From the NCBI RefSeq assembly GCF_014779555.2, contig NZ_CP094357.1, positions 4,650,001-4,714,000 of the forward strand: 64,000 nucleotides of DNA. Direction: 5' to 3'. The notes below the pieces were generated by a model. That model saw only the letters and a program-made list of their open reading frames with translations. It did not search any database and was not told where the DNA came from. Positions 31,046 through 39,190 of the stretch are shown piece by piece. Within the stretch, counting starts at the first letter, position 1. Every line of letters begins with the position of its first letter. This stretch comes from Lysobacter capsici (GTDB taxonomy: Bacteria; Pseudomonadota; Gammaproteobacteria; Xanthomonadales; Xanthomonadaceae). A program made the position numbers and the translations under genes.

Positions 31046-32426
31046 GCTCGAACAGGCCCGGCCATCGATCCGGCGCACCCTGCTGCTGTCGATCGGGCTG
31101 CTGTCGCTGGTCGGCATGCTGCTGTTGTTCTTCGGCGCGCGCCAGTACGGCCGGCGCGCGGCCGATCTGTCCTACGACCGGCTGCTCAACGCCTCGGCGC
31201 TGACCATCGCCGACAGCATCACCCTGGTCGACGGCCAGTGGGAAGCCAACATCCCCTGCGCCGCGTTGGAACTGCTGTCGGCCGCGCCGGACGACCGCGC
31301 GTTCTACCGCGTGTTCCTGGTCGGCGGCCGCACCCTGACCGGTTACGACGACTTGCCGCGGCCGCCGAGCCTGACGGCCGACCATAGCGTGTTCTTCGAT
31401 GCGGATTACCGCGGCGAAGCGGTGCGTTTCGCGGTGCTGCGCCGCGCCGCGAGCAGCGCCGACGGCCCGGAAGCGGCCTTGATCCAGATCGGCCAGACCC
31501 GGCGCGCGCGCAACGAAGTCGCGGGCGACATCGTCTGGCACGTGACCGGCTGGATCGCCTTGTTCACCGTGGCGATCCTGCTGCTGGCGCGGCTAGCGAT
31601 CGATCGCGCGCTGCAGCCGCTGGCGCGGATCGAACAGGATTTCAGCGTGCGCACCCCGTTCGATCTGCGCCCGATCACCCGCGCGGTGCCGACCGAGCTG
31701 TCGCACGTGGTCGCCGCGCAGAACCATTTCATGTCGCGCCTGTCGAGCAACATCGACGCGCTGCGCGCCTACATCGCCGAAGCCGCGCACCAGATGCGCA
31801 ATCCGCTGGCTTCGCTGCGCGCGCAGGCGCAACTGGCCCTGGATCAGAACAGCCCGCAGCAGTGGCGGCAGGGCCTGGTCGCGGTCGAGCGTCATTCCGA
31901 CAAGCTCGGCCGTTTGCTCAACCAGTTGCTCAGCCATGCCAGCGTGACCCATCGCGCCGAACTGCATCACTTCAAGCCGCTGGACCTGCGAACCATCGCG
32001 AAACAGGCGCTGCGCGAGTCGGTGCCGCAGGCCGAGCCGCGGCCGCGGGTGCGGTTCGATTGCGATGCCGACGACACCCGCCTGCACGGCGATGCGTTGA
32101 TGCTGCGCGAGGCGATCAAGAACCTGATCGACAACGCGATCAAGCACGGCGGTAGCGAGGACGCGCCGATCCTGGTGCGACTCCAAGCCGACGGCGCGGG
32201 CCTGCTGCTCAGCGTCGAGGATGCCGGCCCGGGCATGAGCGCCGAACAGCGCGAGCGCGCGTTCGATCGCTTCGATCGCGGCGAACACGCCAGCGCGCAG
32301 GGCGCCGGCCTGGGTCTGGCGATCGTCAAGCGCGTGGTCGAGAGCCATGGCGGCCGCGTGGTCCTGGACACATCCGCCAGCGGCGGCCTGAGCGTGCGCC
32401 TGCACCTGCGCAGGGACGCCGCATGA
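31038..32426 (+). CDS. Sensor histidine kinase (TctE-like, 2CSK_N-type sensor domain)
   Basis: 462 aa. TM1 is about residues 13-34. A periplasmic domain (about 35-165) is followed by TM2 (167-187). A short HAMP-like linker leads to HisKA with the phospho-accepting His251 in EAAHQMRNPLASLRAQ, and then HATPase_c with NLIDNAIKHG (N box), EDAGPGM (G1) and GAGLGLAIV (G2). The HQMRNPLAxLRxQ form is typical of TctE-like kinases. The gene overlaps the regulator upstream (8 bases) and the binding-protein gene downstream (ATGA overlap). The periplasmic domain may sense ligand directly or through that binding protein, which is inferred. Confidence 0.95.
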   Translation: MTELEQARPSIRRTLLLSIGLLSLVGMLLLFFGARQYGRRAADLSYDRLLNASALTIADSITLVDGQWEANIPCAALELLSAAPDDRAFYRVFLVGGRTLTGYDDLPRPPSLTADHSVFFDADYRGEAVRFAVLRRAASSADGPEAALIQIGQTRRARNEVAGDIVWHVTGWIALFTVAILLLARLAIDRALQPLARIEQDFSVRTPFDLRPITRAVPTELSHVVAAQNHFMSRLSSNIDALRAYIAEAAHQMRNPLASLRAQAQLALDQNSPQQWRQGLVAVERHSDKLGRLLNQLLSHASVTHRAELHHFKPLDLRTIAKQALRESVPQAEPRPRVRFDCDADDTRLHGDALMLREAIKNLIDNAIKHGGSEDAPILVRLQADGAGLLLSVEDAGPGMSAEQRERAFDRFDRGEHASAQGAGLGLAIVKRVVESHGGRVVLDTSASGGLSVRLHLRRDAA

Positions 32427-33550
32427 AGCTGCTGCGTTACGCCTTCTCGCTGCTGCTGTACCTGGTCGCCGCGATCGGCACGTTGTATCTCGGCCATGCC
32501 CAGGCACGCCCGCCGCAGAGCGAACGCATCGCCGTGTTCGACGCGACCATCGCGCGACAAGGCCGGCTGGTGCTGCACGGTTCGAGCAACGTCGGCCTGG
32601 TCCGCGCCCTGATCGAGGACTATCAACGCCTGCATCCCGCGGTCGAGGTGCGCTATTCGCATCTGGACACCGCGCAGATCTACGCACGCGGCGCGCGCGC
32701 CGGCGCGGCGCAGGAACGTCCCGACCTGTTGCTGAGCAGCAGCACCGACCTGCAGATCAAACTGGTCAACGACGGCTACGCGCTGGCGCATCGCTCGCCG
32801 CAGGCCCAGGCGCTGCCCGCGAGCGCGCGCTGGCGCGACGAAGTCTTCGCCTACGGTTACGAGCCGGTGGTGATGGTGTACAACCGCGAACGGCTCGATC
32901 CGCAACGCGCGCCGCAGACCCGCGAACAACTGCGGCGCCTGCTGCGCGATCCGCACGGTCCGTTGCGCGGCCGGATCGGCCTGCAGGACCCGCGCGACAG
33001 CGCCGTGGCCTATTTCATCGCCACCCAGGAAGCCAAACTGCTCGGCAACGATGCCGGCCCGATGCTGACCGCGCTGGGCGAGAACGACGCGCGCTTGTTC
33101 AAGCGCATGGACCCGCTGCTCGACCGGCTCTCCGACGGCGAGATCGGCTTCGCCTACGGCGTGTTCGGCTCCTACGCGCTGCAACGCATCGAACGCGGCG
33201 CGCCGCTGCGGATCGTGCTGCCGCGCGATCATCTGCTGCTGGTCGCGCGCACCGCGTTGATCCCGCGCGCCGCGCCCAACCCGGCCGAAGCGCGGCGCTT
33301 CCTCGATTACCTGCTGTCGCCGCGCGGCCAGGTGCTGCTCGCGCGCGAAGCCAAGCTGATCCCCGCGCGCGACGACCTGCCCGACCCGCCTCGCCTGTAC
33401 GGCGACCTGTCGCAACGCAGCGCCGCCTTGCGTCGCACCTCGCTGGGCCTGGGTTTCCTCGTGTATCTGGACGAGGTGAAGAAACGCCGGTTTCTGCGCG
33501 AATGGATCGAGCATCTGGCGCCGACCGAGGCCGCCGCGCCGCCACGCTGA
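32423..33550 (+). CDS. Periplasmic substrate-binding protein of the ABC/iron-type fold
   Basis: 375 aa. The signal peptide is about residues 1-28 (SLLLYLVAAIGTLYLGHAQA). The mature protein has LVLHGSSNVGLVRALIEDYQRLHP, RPDLLLSSSTDLQIKLVNDGY and FAYGYEPVVMVYNRE, typical of class-D/Fe(III)-type solute-binding proteins, and PAEARRFLDYLLSPRGQVLL near the C-terminus. No permease or ATPase gene follows. Encoded with a two-component system by ATGA overlap, it probably serves the sensor as a co-receptor rather than import, which is an inference. The ligand is unknown. Confidence 0.88.
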   Translation: MKLLRYAFSLLLYLVAAIGTLYLGHAQARPPQSERIAVFDATIARQGRLVLHGSSNVGLVRALIEDYQRLHPAVEVRYSHLDTAQIYARGARAGAAQERPDLLLSSSTDLQIKLVNDGYALAHRSPQAQALPASARWRDEVFAYGYEPVVMVYNRERLDPQRAPQTREQLRRLLRDPHGPLRGRIGLQDPRDSAVAYFIATQEAKLLGNDAGPMLTALGENDARLFKRMDPLLDRLSDGEIGFAYGVFGSYALQRIERGAPLRIVLPRDHLLLVARTALIPRAAPNPAEARRFLDYLLSPRGQVLLAREAKLIPARDDLPDPPRLYGDLSQRSAALRRTSLGLGFLVYLDEVKKRRFLREWIEHLAPTEAAAPPR

Positions 33551-33645
33551 CGCCCGGCGTCAGCGATGGTCATGACGCGACGGCGGCGATGTAGATTAGC
33601 CATCGCAGTCGCCCATTCCATCCAGCGCTTCGATCCGGGGACGTC

Positions 33646-34008
33646 ATGCCGCAGCCACGGCCATTGTTCGCATTCGCCATCGCCCTGTCGCTCGCCGCCG
33701 TCGGCGTTCGCGCCACCGAACTGGGCGAATCGCCGTTCTCCCTGCGCTCGGCCGAACCCGGCACGGTCCGCGCCCTGGCCGTGGCGCGCGCCGAATTCGT
33801 CAAGCGCCTCGCGCTGGAAGCCGGCCCGGACCCGGCCGACGACGCAACCAGGCGGCAAGCCGACGACTTCGATATCGCGATCACCCAGGACGCCGATCAC
33901 TACCGGGTGGATTTCACCCCTTCGCAGCGCGGCCACCGCGGCGGCGGCTACGGATACCTCATCGCCAAGGACAGCTACCGCGTGGTGGAGCGGCGGATGT
34001 ATCCCTAA
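33646..34008 (+). CDS. Secreted hypothetical protein
   Basis: 120 aa. The signal peptide is about residues 1-23 (FAIALSLAAVGVRA). The mature part is charged, with a helix (VRALAVARAEFVKRLALE) followed by beta-strand-like sequence (DDFDIAITQDADHYRVDF) and a C-terminus GGGYGYLIAKDSYRVVERRMYP. No family is recognised. It lies 95 bases after the binding-protein gene on the same strand and could be read through from it, but nothing else ties them together. Confidence 0.7.
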   Translation: MPQPRPLFAFAIALSLAAVGVRATELGESPFSLRSAEPGTVRALAVARAEFVKRLALEAGPDPADDATRRQADDFDIAITQDADHYRVDFTPSQRGHRGGGYGYLIAKDSYRVVERRMYP

Positions 34009-34041
34009 TTTCGGCGATAGCCGAATCGATGCGCGACGCCA

Positions 34042-34458
34042 TCACTTCGATGGCATCGCATGAGGCGGGGCCTCGGAATCCAACTGCAGCGAAACCACAG
34101 TGCGGCCCTTGCAGGCCTTGGCTTGCGGCGCGAACCGCCACTTCGATACCGCGGCCAGGATCGCTTCGCGATAATCGATCGGCGCGCGGCCGCGATGTCC
34201 GATGGGGCGCCACTGTTGCGACACGATGACCGGCGAATGCACTTGGCCGGAACGGTCGAGCTCGAACGCGACCACGGCCGTGCCCTCGTACTCGTTGTGC
34301 AGCCGTGCCGGCAACTTCGGCGGGATGGTCGCGATCGGGTCCACTGGCTGCGCACACCGCGGCAATTCGTTTTTCGGCGCGGCGATGGCGGCGGCCGCGA
34401 CCGCCACGATGCCGATCAGCAAGACCGTGATGATCGGGCAAGGCATCGGCTTGGGCAC
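34042..34458 (-). CDS. TonB-C-terminal-like (energy-transducer-like) protein
   Basis: 138 aa with a GTG start preceded by AGGATGATTA. An internal ATG four codons later is an alternative. A hydrophobic segment at about residues 8-26 is a signal anchor or signal peptide. The rest has the TonB/TolA C-terminal pattern: PPKLPARLHNEYEGTAVVAFELDRSGQVHSPVIVSQ...YREAILAAVSKWRFAPQAK. There is no Pro-rich spanning linker, so it is unlikely to reach outer-membrane receptors as full TonB does. Its role is unknown. Two other proteins here share the fold (TolA and the gene at 41328). Confidence 0.8.
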   Translation of the reverse strand: MPKPMPCPIITVLLIGIVAVAAAAIAAPKNELPRCAQPVDPIATIPPKLPARLHNEYEGTAVVAFELDRSGQVHSPVIVSQQWRPIGHRGRAPIDYREAILAAVSKWRFAPQAKACKGRTVVSLQLDSEAPPHAMPSK

Positions 34459-34549
34459 TAATCATCCTGCGACTACTGAGCGGCCGACGCCTCGGAAACG
34501 CCAGCCTACCGCGACGACCACCGCTCCAGATACGGTGCAATCTTGCCCT

Positions 34550-35101
34550 TCACTCGCCCTGCGGCGGCGTGGCGGGCGCCGCATTGGCGGACAACCCCTT
34601 ATAGAACTGGATCGTCGCGGCCGCGTTGGCGGAGGTGGTGTAGTTCCTGACATCGTCCGGGCGCTCGGTGAGGTTTGCCGACCACTTAAGAAGGCCCTCG
34701 TCGTCGAGCCATATCCGGCAGGCAGGTGCCAGTTCCTCGTTGACTTGGATATCGCGCGCATCCAGCCAATCGTACAACTGCTTGGGCAACCAGTTCGGGG
34801 TACCTTCCGACCAGTACAACACCGCTTCTGGCCTGCCTTTCAGCATCAGTGCACGCGAGCCGGCAAAGGCTTCGTTGAGGGCTTGCAGGTACCCGGCCGA
34901 GCCGTCCGCGGGTATCCAAGTCGCGGCGGTGCAACCGGAATACACATGCGCGAGCGAAATCATGTGGCCCCAACTCATGCCGATCGCCACGCAACCGGAC
35001 AATCCCGCGGTGTTGAGCTCGATCCGTTGCGCCGACTGGCCGGAACCGACGCGATTGCCATTCACCATGATCCATTGATCCAACCCGACTCTGATATACA
35101 T
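34550..35101 (-). CDS. Putative CNF1/BLF1/CheD-like cysteine deamidase
   Basis: 183 aa from the ATG at 35101, with GGAGG about eight bases upstream. An upstream start would add 13 residues but lacks a site. The key segment is NTAGLSGCVAIGMSWGHM, then ISLAHVYSGC. Cys37 lies in an LSGC motif and His52 follows exactly 15 residues later. LSGC with a downstream His is the catalytic arrangement of CNF1 (Cys866/His881, also 15 apart), BLF1 and CheD, which deamidate glutamine. The remaining residues form mixed alpha/beta sequence (YLQALNEAFAGSRALMLKG, PEAVLYWSEG). There is no signal peptide. Toxin, effector or housekeeping deamidase are all possible. The function is inferred from the motif alone. Confidence 0.6.
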   Translation of the reverse strand: MYIRVGLDQWIMVNGNRVGSGQSAQRIELNTAGLSGCVAIGMSWGHMISLAHVYSGCTAATWIPADGSAGYLQALNEAFAGSRALMLKGRPEAVLYWSEGTPNWLPKQLYDWLDARDIQVNEELAPACRIWLDDEGLLKWSANLTERPDDVRNYTTSANAAATIQFYKGLSANAAPATPPQGE

Positions 35102-35222
35102 CGCCTTCGCCTCCGTCGCACGCATCCAACCGGCAACCACTGCCGGCCCTTCGCCTTCTTAGACGCGGCTGCACTGGGGTTGTGAACCCGCTTCATGCAC
35201 AACGCGCTAAACACCGGCCACG

Positions 35223-35258
35223 GAAAAAACAAAGGCCGGGCGCTGAGCACCCGGCCTT
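35223..35258 (-). terminator. Intrinsic terminator downstream of the 35311-35736 gene
   Basis: A 9-bp stem (AAGGCCGGG/CCCGGCCTT on the minus strand) with a 9-base loop is followed on the minus strand by TTTGTTTTTT. It lies about 50 bases past the stop codon of the minus-strand gene. Confidence 0.85.
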
Positions 35259-35310
35259 GCGTTCACACCAACACCGATGATTCACACCGACCGTCGAATC
35301 GGCGCATCGC

Positions 35311-35736
35311 TCACTGCAGCGGCTGCAGCTCCAGCGACTGGAACAACTGGTTTTGCGCCTTCTTGGCGATCGAGCGCGGCAGTTTCACCAGGAAACCGTC
35401 GCCGGCCAGGCCGACATCGCCGTGCAGAACGAAACCGTTGATGCGCACGTAGCTCTTGATCGAGTACGTCGCGCCGACCCGGTTGAGTTCCAGGAACATC
35501 GGCGCGGTCAGGAAGCCCGAACCCTTCTGATACTTGCGCGCATCGCCTTCGCTGCGCTTGAGCACGTAGCCGTTGCTGGCCGCCCACGCATCGACCATCG
35601 CGTAAACGTCCTTGTCCGAAGCGAATTCCACGTAGTCGAACTGGTTCTTCCCGTTCTTGGCGATCAACGCCATGACATTGAGAAGAACGAGCCCGCAAAA
35701 GGCGCCAAAAATCGCCATTCCTATAATCGAAGCCAT
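35311..35736 (-). CDS. Small membrane-anchored hypothetical protein
   Basis: 141 aa from the ATG at 35736, preceded by AAGGAA. An upstream in-frame start would add 24 residues without a ribosome site. An N-terminal transmembrane helix (about 2-24, IIGMAIFGAFCGLVLLNVMALIA) leads to a soluble domain with DVYAMVDAWAASNGYVLKR, a beta-rich middle (YSIKSYVRINGFVLHGDVGL) and SIAKKAQNQLFQSLELQPLQ at the end. I recognise no family. It ends at a strong terminator and is probably transcribed alone. Confidence 0.75.
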   Translation of the reverse strand: MASIIGMAIFGAFCGLVLLNVMALIAKNGKNQFDYVEFASDKDVYAMVDAWAASNGYVLKRSEGDARKYQKGSGFLTAPMFLELNRVGATYSIKSYVRINGFVLHGDVGLAGDGFLVKLPRSIAKKAQNQLFQSLELQPLQ

Positions 35737-36136
35737 ATCGTTCCTTGAACTGTAGTGAGCGTCCAGCCCGCATGGGCCGCGAGGCCGCAACTGGGCGGCG
35801 ATGGACACGGCCGAGCACTATACCGAAGCCTTTGCGCACGCTGCTTGCGCGATGCCTACAGTGGCCGACCGTGACGGCGGCAAGACGCGCGACCCGCGTT
35901 CGATCAGCGCCCGTGCGAACGCATTGATTGAACCACGCGCGGGCAAGCCGAACGCGACGTGGATCGCGCGTGATCCAGCTTGGACACAACCTCCAGGATC
36001 GACGCATCGAAGATCGTGGCGTCGAAGGCCACGGATCTGAGCCGCGGGCTCGGCACGAGCCGCCGCGAATCGCGGTAGTCGAGTAAACGACTCGAACCGC
36101 GAAATCGCCCCGGTTCAGGCGATTTTCGACCGGACA
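35737..36136. other. Intergenic stretch, no gene seen
   Basis: About 400 bases between the small membrane-protein gene and the tRNA-Lys terminator. Short open frames on both strands lack ribosome sites and recognisable products. It should hold the promoter of the small membrane-protein gene, but no clear -35/-10 pair was identified. Confidence 0.5.
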
Positions 36137-36172
36137 AAGAAAAGGGGCCCTGCGCGAACGCAGAGCCCCTTT
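36137..36172 (-). terminator. Intrinsic terminator downstream of tRNA-Lys
   Basis: A 14-bp stem (minus strand AAAGGGGCTCTGCG with a TTCG loop) is followed by TTTTCTTTG. It starts 7 bases after the tRNA 3' end. The tRNA is therefore probably a single-gene transcript. Confidence 0.88.
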
Positions 36173-36178
36173 GCTGTT

Positions 36179-36254
36179 TGGTGGGCCGTGTAGGATTCGA
36201 ACCTACGACCAAAAGATTAAAAGTCTTCTGCTCTACCGACTGAGCTAACGGCCC
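36179..36254 (-). tRNA. tRNA-Lys (anticodon TTT)
   Basis: The reverse complement gives a 76-base cloverleaf: acceptor GGGCCGT/ACGGCCC, D-loop TAGCTCAGTCGGTAGAGC, anticodon arm with loop CTTTTAA (anticodon TTT), and T-arm GTAGGTTCGAATCCTAC. The discriminator A and CCA are encoded. The TTT anticodon reads AAA/AAG lysine codons. Confidence 0.97.
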
Positions 36255-36370
36255 GAATGCTGGATGATTCGGCCCCGACCTGCGCCGGGGTCGGGCATTC
36301 TAACAAAGCCTGCGCCGTGGCGTCATGCCCCGGGTAGCCGGCCTCGTTCAGATGGGCGGATGCGCGGCGA

Positions 36371-37069
36371 TCAGACGTAGCGGGTCGGGTCGGCGACGCC
36401 GGCGGCGTTGAAGCCCTCGGCGCGCAGGCGGCAGGCGTCGCAATGGCCGCAGGCGCGGCCGGCGTCGTCGGCCTGGTAGCACGAGACGGTCTGGCTGAAA
36501 TCCACGCCCAGGCGCTGGCCCTCGCGGACGATGTCGGCCTTGCTCATGAATTGCAGCGGCGCCTGCACGCGCAGGCCGGCGCCTTCGACGCCGGCCTTGG
36601 TCGCCAGGTTGGCCAGGCGCTCGAAGGCTTCGACGAATTCGGGGCGGCAGTCGGGGTAGCCGGAATAATCGACCGCGTTGACGCCGCAGAAGATGTCGTT
36701 GGCGCCGAGCACTTCGGCCCAGCCCAGCGCGATCGACAGCATGATGGTGTTGCGCGCCGGTACGTAGGTGACCGGGATGTCGTCCTTGGCCGCGGCCGCG
36801 CCGATCGCGTGGCCGTCGTTGTCGAGCGGCACCGAGATGCGTTCGTCGGTCAGGGCCGAGCCGCCGATGCTGCGCAGGTCGACGCTGACGGTCTTGTGCG
36901 CGACCGCGCCGAGCGACTGGGCCACCAGCGCGGCGGCGTCGAGTTCGGAGGTGTGGCGCTGGCCGTAGCGCACGCTCAGCGCATGCACGGCGAAGCCCTG
37001 CTCGCGCGCGATGGCGATGACGACGGCGGAGTCCATGCCTCCGGAGACCAGGACGACGGCTTTTTTCAT
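36371..37069 (-). CDS. queC: 7-cyano-7-deazaguanine synthase QueC
   Basis: 232 aa. The PP-loop ATPase motif is SGGMDSA at residues 9-15. [47 protein letters not shown] and a C-terminal zinc site with [20 protein letters not shown] follow, as expected for QueC. It converts 7-carboxy-7-deazaguanine to preQ0 using ATP and ammonia. It lies about 520 bases downstream of queE on the same strand, with repeats between them, so the two steps of the pathway may be separate transcripts. The GGGAATC tandem repeat starts only 13 bases before its ATG. Confidence 0.97.
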   Translation of the reverse strand: MKKAVVLVSGGMDSAVVIAIAREQGFAVHALSVRYGQRHTSELDAAALVAQSLGAVAHKTVSVDLRSIGGSALTDERISVPLDNDGHAIGAAAAKDDIPVTYVPARNTIMLSIALGWAEVLGANDIFCGVNAVDYSGYPDCRPEFVEAFERLANLATKAGVEGAGLRVQAPLQFMSKADIVREGQRLGVDFSQTVSCYQADDAGRACGHCDACRLRAEGFNAAGVADPTRYV

Positions 37070-37081
37070 GGGTGCGGGGCT

Positions 37082-37169
37082 CGGAATCGGGAATCGGGAA
37101 TCGGGAATCGGGAATCGGGAATCGGGAATCGGGAATCGGGAATCGGGAATCGGGAATCGGGAATCGGGT
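37082..37169. repeat. Tandem 7-bp repeat (GGGAATC), about 12 copies
   Basis: Uninterrupted GGAATCG units run for about 88 bases immediately upstream of the queC start codon. The unit matches the dispersed GGGAATC repeat seen within hrpA, near ruvC and at the ybgC start. Copy number may vary by slippage and could affect queC expression. Confidence 0.95.
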
Positions 37170-37280
37170 AAGGCTAAACCAGGGGGCTGACGTTTTTGCT
37201 CGTTATTCGGGCGAAAACGGGTTCCGCCCTACTTCGGCCAAGCCGGACGTCCGCGGACTTCAGCGCACTCCATCCAGGCC

Positions 37281-37424
37281 GTCATTCCCGCGAAGGCGGG
37301 AATCTAGTGACTTTGGTTGTCTCGCACGAAGGCCGTGATGTTCGACTGTTCGGCTCCGCCGGATATCGGGCCTGCTCGATACACGGCGCTGAAGTCACTG
37401 GATTCCCGCGTTCGCGGGAATGAC
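37281..37424. repeat. Inverted pair of GTCATTCCCGCG-type repeats
   Basis: Positions 37281-37314 and 37391-37424 are inverted copies with three mismatches. Each arm is a hairpin (CATTCCCGCG...CGGGAATC) followed by a GTGACTTT box. A second pair lies at 62679-62760 and a single relative at about 56800-56825. This BIME-like layout is typical of mobile REP elements. The remaining bases of the 520-base queC-queE gap hold no gene. A GGGAATC-type run also occurs at about 37557-37588. Confidence 0.88.
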
Positions 37425-37590
37425 GAGCGAGGTGGCGCGGGGCTGGGGACGATTACGCCATTTAAGACAGGAAGCGATATATGAGGCATGACGCCAGGAC
37501 GGGTCGCGGGTCGCGAATCGCGGCATTCAATCAAACCCCGACGAAACCGCTTTTACGACTCCCGACTCCCCATTCCCGATTCCCGCCCCC

Positions 37591-38268
37591 TCACCTACCC
37601 GGCTCGTCATTCCAAAGAATCTTGTGCAACTGCAGCTGGAACCGCACCGGCAAACGATCGGCGACGATCCAGTCGGCCAGGTCGCTCGGCTTGATCTGGG
37701 TGAAGCTCGGCGAGAACAGCACGTCGCAGATCGCGGTCAGGCCGTGCTCGGCGACGATGGCCTTCGACCACTCGTAGTCCTCGCGGCTGCAGATCACGAA
37801 CTTGATCTGGTCGTGCGCGGTCAGCAGCGGCAGGTTGCTCCACAGGTTGCGGTGGACTTCCTTGGAATCGGGGGTCTTGATGTCGACGATGCGCGACACG
37901 CGCGGGTCGACCGGGCCGATGTCGATCGCGCCGGAGGTCTCCAGCGACACCTCGTAGCCGGCATCGCAGAGCTTTTCCAGCAACTGGATGCAGCGCTTCT
38001 GCGACAGCGGCTCGCCGCCGGTCACGCAGACGTGGCGCGCGCCGTGCTGGGCGACCTCGGCCAGGATCGCGTCGAAGTCCCACCATTGCCCGCCGTGGAA
38101 GGCGTAGGCGGTGTCGCAGTACTGGCAGCGCAGCGGGCAACCGGTCAGGCGCACGAACACGGTCGGCCAGCCGATGCTGTTGGACTCGCCCTGCAGCGAC
38201 AGGAAGATTTCGGTCAGCCGCAGGCGCTCGGACGGCGCATCGGCCGTCGGAGTGACAACGGCGTTCAT
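37591..38268 (-). CDS. queE: 7-carboxy-7-deazaguanine synthase QueE
   Basis: 225 aa, a small radical-SAM enzyme. The cluster motif is CPLRCQYC (Cys44, Cys48, Cys51, CX3CX2C), following LTEIFLSLQGESNSIGWPTVFVRLTG. Further typical segments are VCVTGGEPLSQKRC and VSLETSGAIDIG. It forms 7-carboxy-7-deazaguanine from 6-carboxytetrahydropterin, the step before QueC. It follows cpoB with a 7-base gap and is probably in the tol-pal operon. Confidence 0.95.
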   Translation of the reverse strand: MNAVVTPTADAPSERLRLTEIFLSLQGESNSIGWPTVFVRLTGCPLRCQYCDTAYAFHGGQWWDFDAILAEVAQHGARHVCVTGGEPLSQKRCIQLLEKLCDAGYEVSLETSGAIDIGPVDPRVSRIVDIKTPDSKEVHRNLWSNLPLLTAHDQIKFVICSREDYEWSKAIVAEHGLTAICDVLFSPSFTQIKPSDLADWIVADRLPVRFQLQLHKILWNDEPGR

Positions 38269-38275
38269 GAGGACC

Positions 38276-39076
38276 TTAGTTGCGCAGCCGGCTCAGCTGG
38301 ATCGCGTTGAGGCGATCGACGGCTGTGCGGGCGGCGTCGGTGCCGGGATAGCGGTTGGCGACGTCGGCGAGCGTGCGCTCGGCGGCATCGACCTGTTTCA
38401 GGCCGAACTGGGCCAGACCGACCTTGAGCAGGGCACCGGCGGCCTTGTCGTGGGTCGGATAGCGATCGAGCAGGGTCTGGAACTGTTCCTGCGCGAGCTG
38501 ATAGTTCTGGGTGACGTAATAACTTTCGCCGAGCCAGTACAACGCGTTCGGCGCGTAGGTGCCGCTCGGGTGGACGCTCAGGAATTCCTGGAACAATCGC
38601 GCCGATTCGGCGTACTGACCGGACTTGAGCACGTTGAACGCGGCGTCGTAGGCGGCGCGCTCGTCGCCGCTCTGGGCGACCAGACCGGCATCGCCGTGGA
38701 CCACCGGCGCGCTGTCGCGGACCGCCGGCGGCGGCGCGGGAACCGACGCCTGCGGTTGCGGCGCGGCCGCGGGCACCGGCGCGCCGGCACCGCCTTCGAG
38801 GCGGTTCAAGCGGTTATCGGTGTCCAGATATTCGGCTTTGCTGCTGTCTTGCAGTTGCTTGTGCTGTTGCTGCAATTCCTCGACCTGGGCGCGCAGGGAC
38901 TGCAGCTCGCTCTTGAGCTGGTTGACCTGGTTGAGCAGATCGAGATTGGCCTGGTTGTCCGAGGCGCGCTGTTCGAGGACCGCGACGCGGTCGGCGAGGC
39001 TGGCGCGCTGGGCAAATGCGGGCGTGGCGGCCGTTGTGGCCGCCACGATCGCCAAGGCTAGTGCGAATTTACGCAT
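38276..39076 (-). CDS. cpoB: Cell-division coordinator CpoB (YbgF)
   Basis: 266 aa from the ATG at 39076. An upstream in-frame start would give a non-secretory N-terminus. The signal peptide is about residues 1-23 (VAATTAATPAFAQ). A trimerising coiled coil follows (about 27-80, with heptads such as LNQVNQLKSELQSLRAQVEEL). A Pro/Ala-rich linker leads to TPR repeats (about 145-262: AYDAAFNVLKSGQYAESARLF, NALYWLGESYYVTQNYQLAQEQF). CpoB links Tol-Pal to PBP1B-driven septal synthesis in E. coli. Its place after pal is the conserved one. Confidence 0.95.
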   Translation of the reverse strand: MRKFALALAIVAATTAATPAFAQRASLADRVAVLEQRASDNQANLDLLNQVNQLKSELQSLRAQVEELQQQHKQLQDSSKAEYLDTDNRLNRLEGGAGAPVPAAAPQPQASVPAPPPAVRDSAPVVHGDAGLVAQSGDERAAYDAAFNVLKSGQYAESARLFQEFLSVHPSGTYAPNALYWLGESYYVTQNYQLAQEQFQTLLDRYPTHDKAAGALLKVGLAQFGLKQVDAAERTLADVANRYPGTDAARTAVDRLNAIQLSRLRN

Positions 39077-39190
39077 CGCTGGGTCAGCCTTCGTTGTTCT
39101 ATCGGTCATGCGGGCTTGCCGGAGAGTGAGGCCCGGCTCGTCGTGCCGCGGCGATTCGCATCGCCGCGGGCACTTCATCGCGCCAGCGTA

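Noticed and set aside
34550-35101. CheD chemotaxis deamidase as the exact identity of the LSGC protein
   Set aside because: CheD has a GLGSCV motif and a longer Cys-His spacing, and no chemotaxis genes are near. The CNF1-like spacing of 15 fits better, so only the wider superfamily is proposed.
37082-37169. Possible CRISPR array
   Set aside because: The unit is 7 bp with no spacers, and no cas genes are visible; it is a simple tandem repeat.
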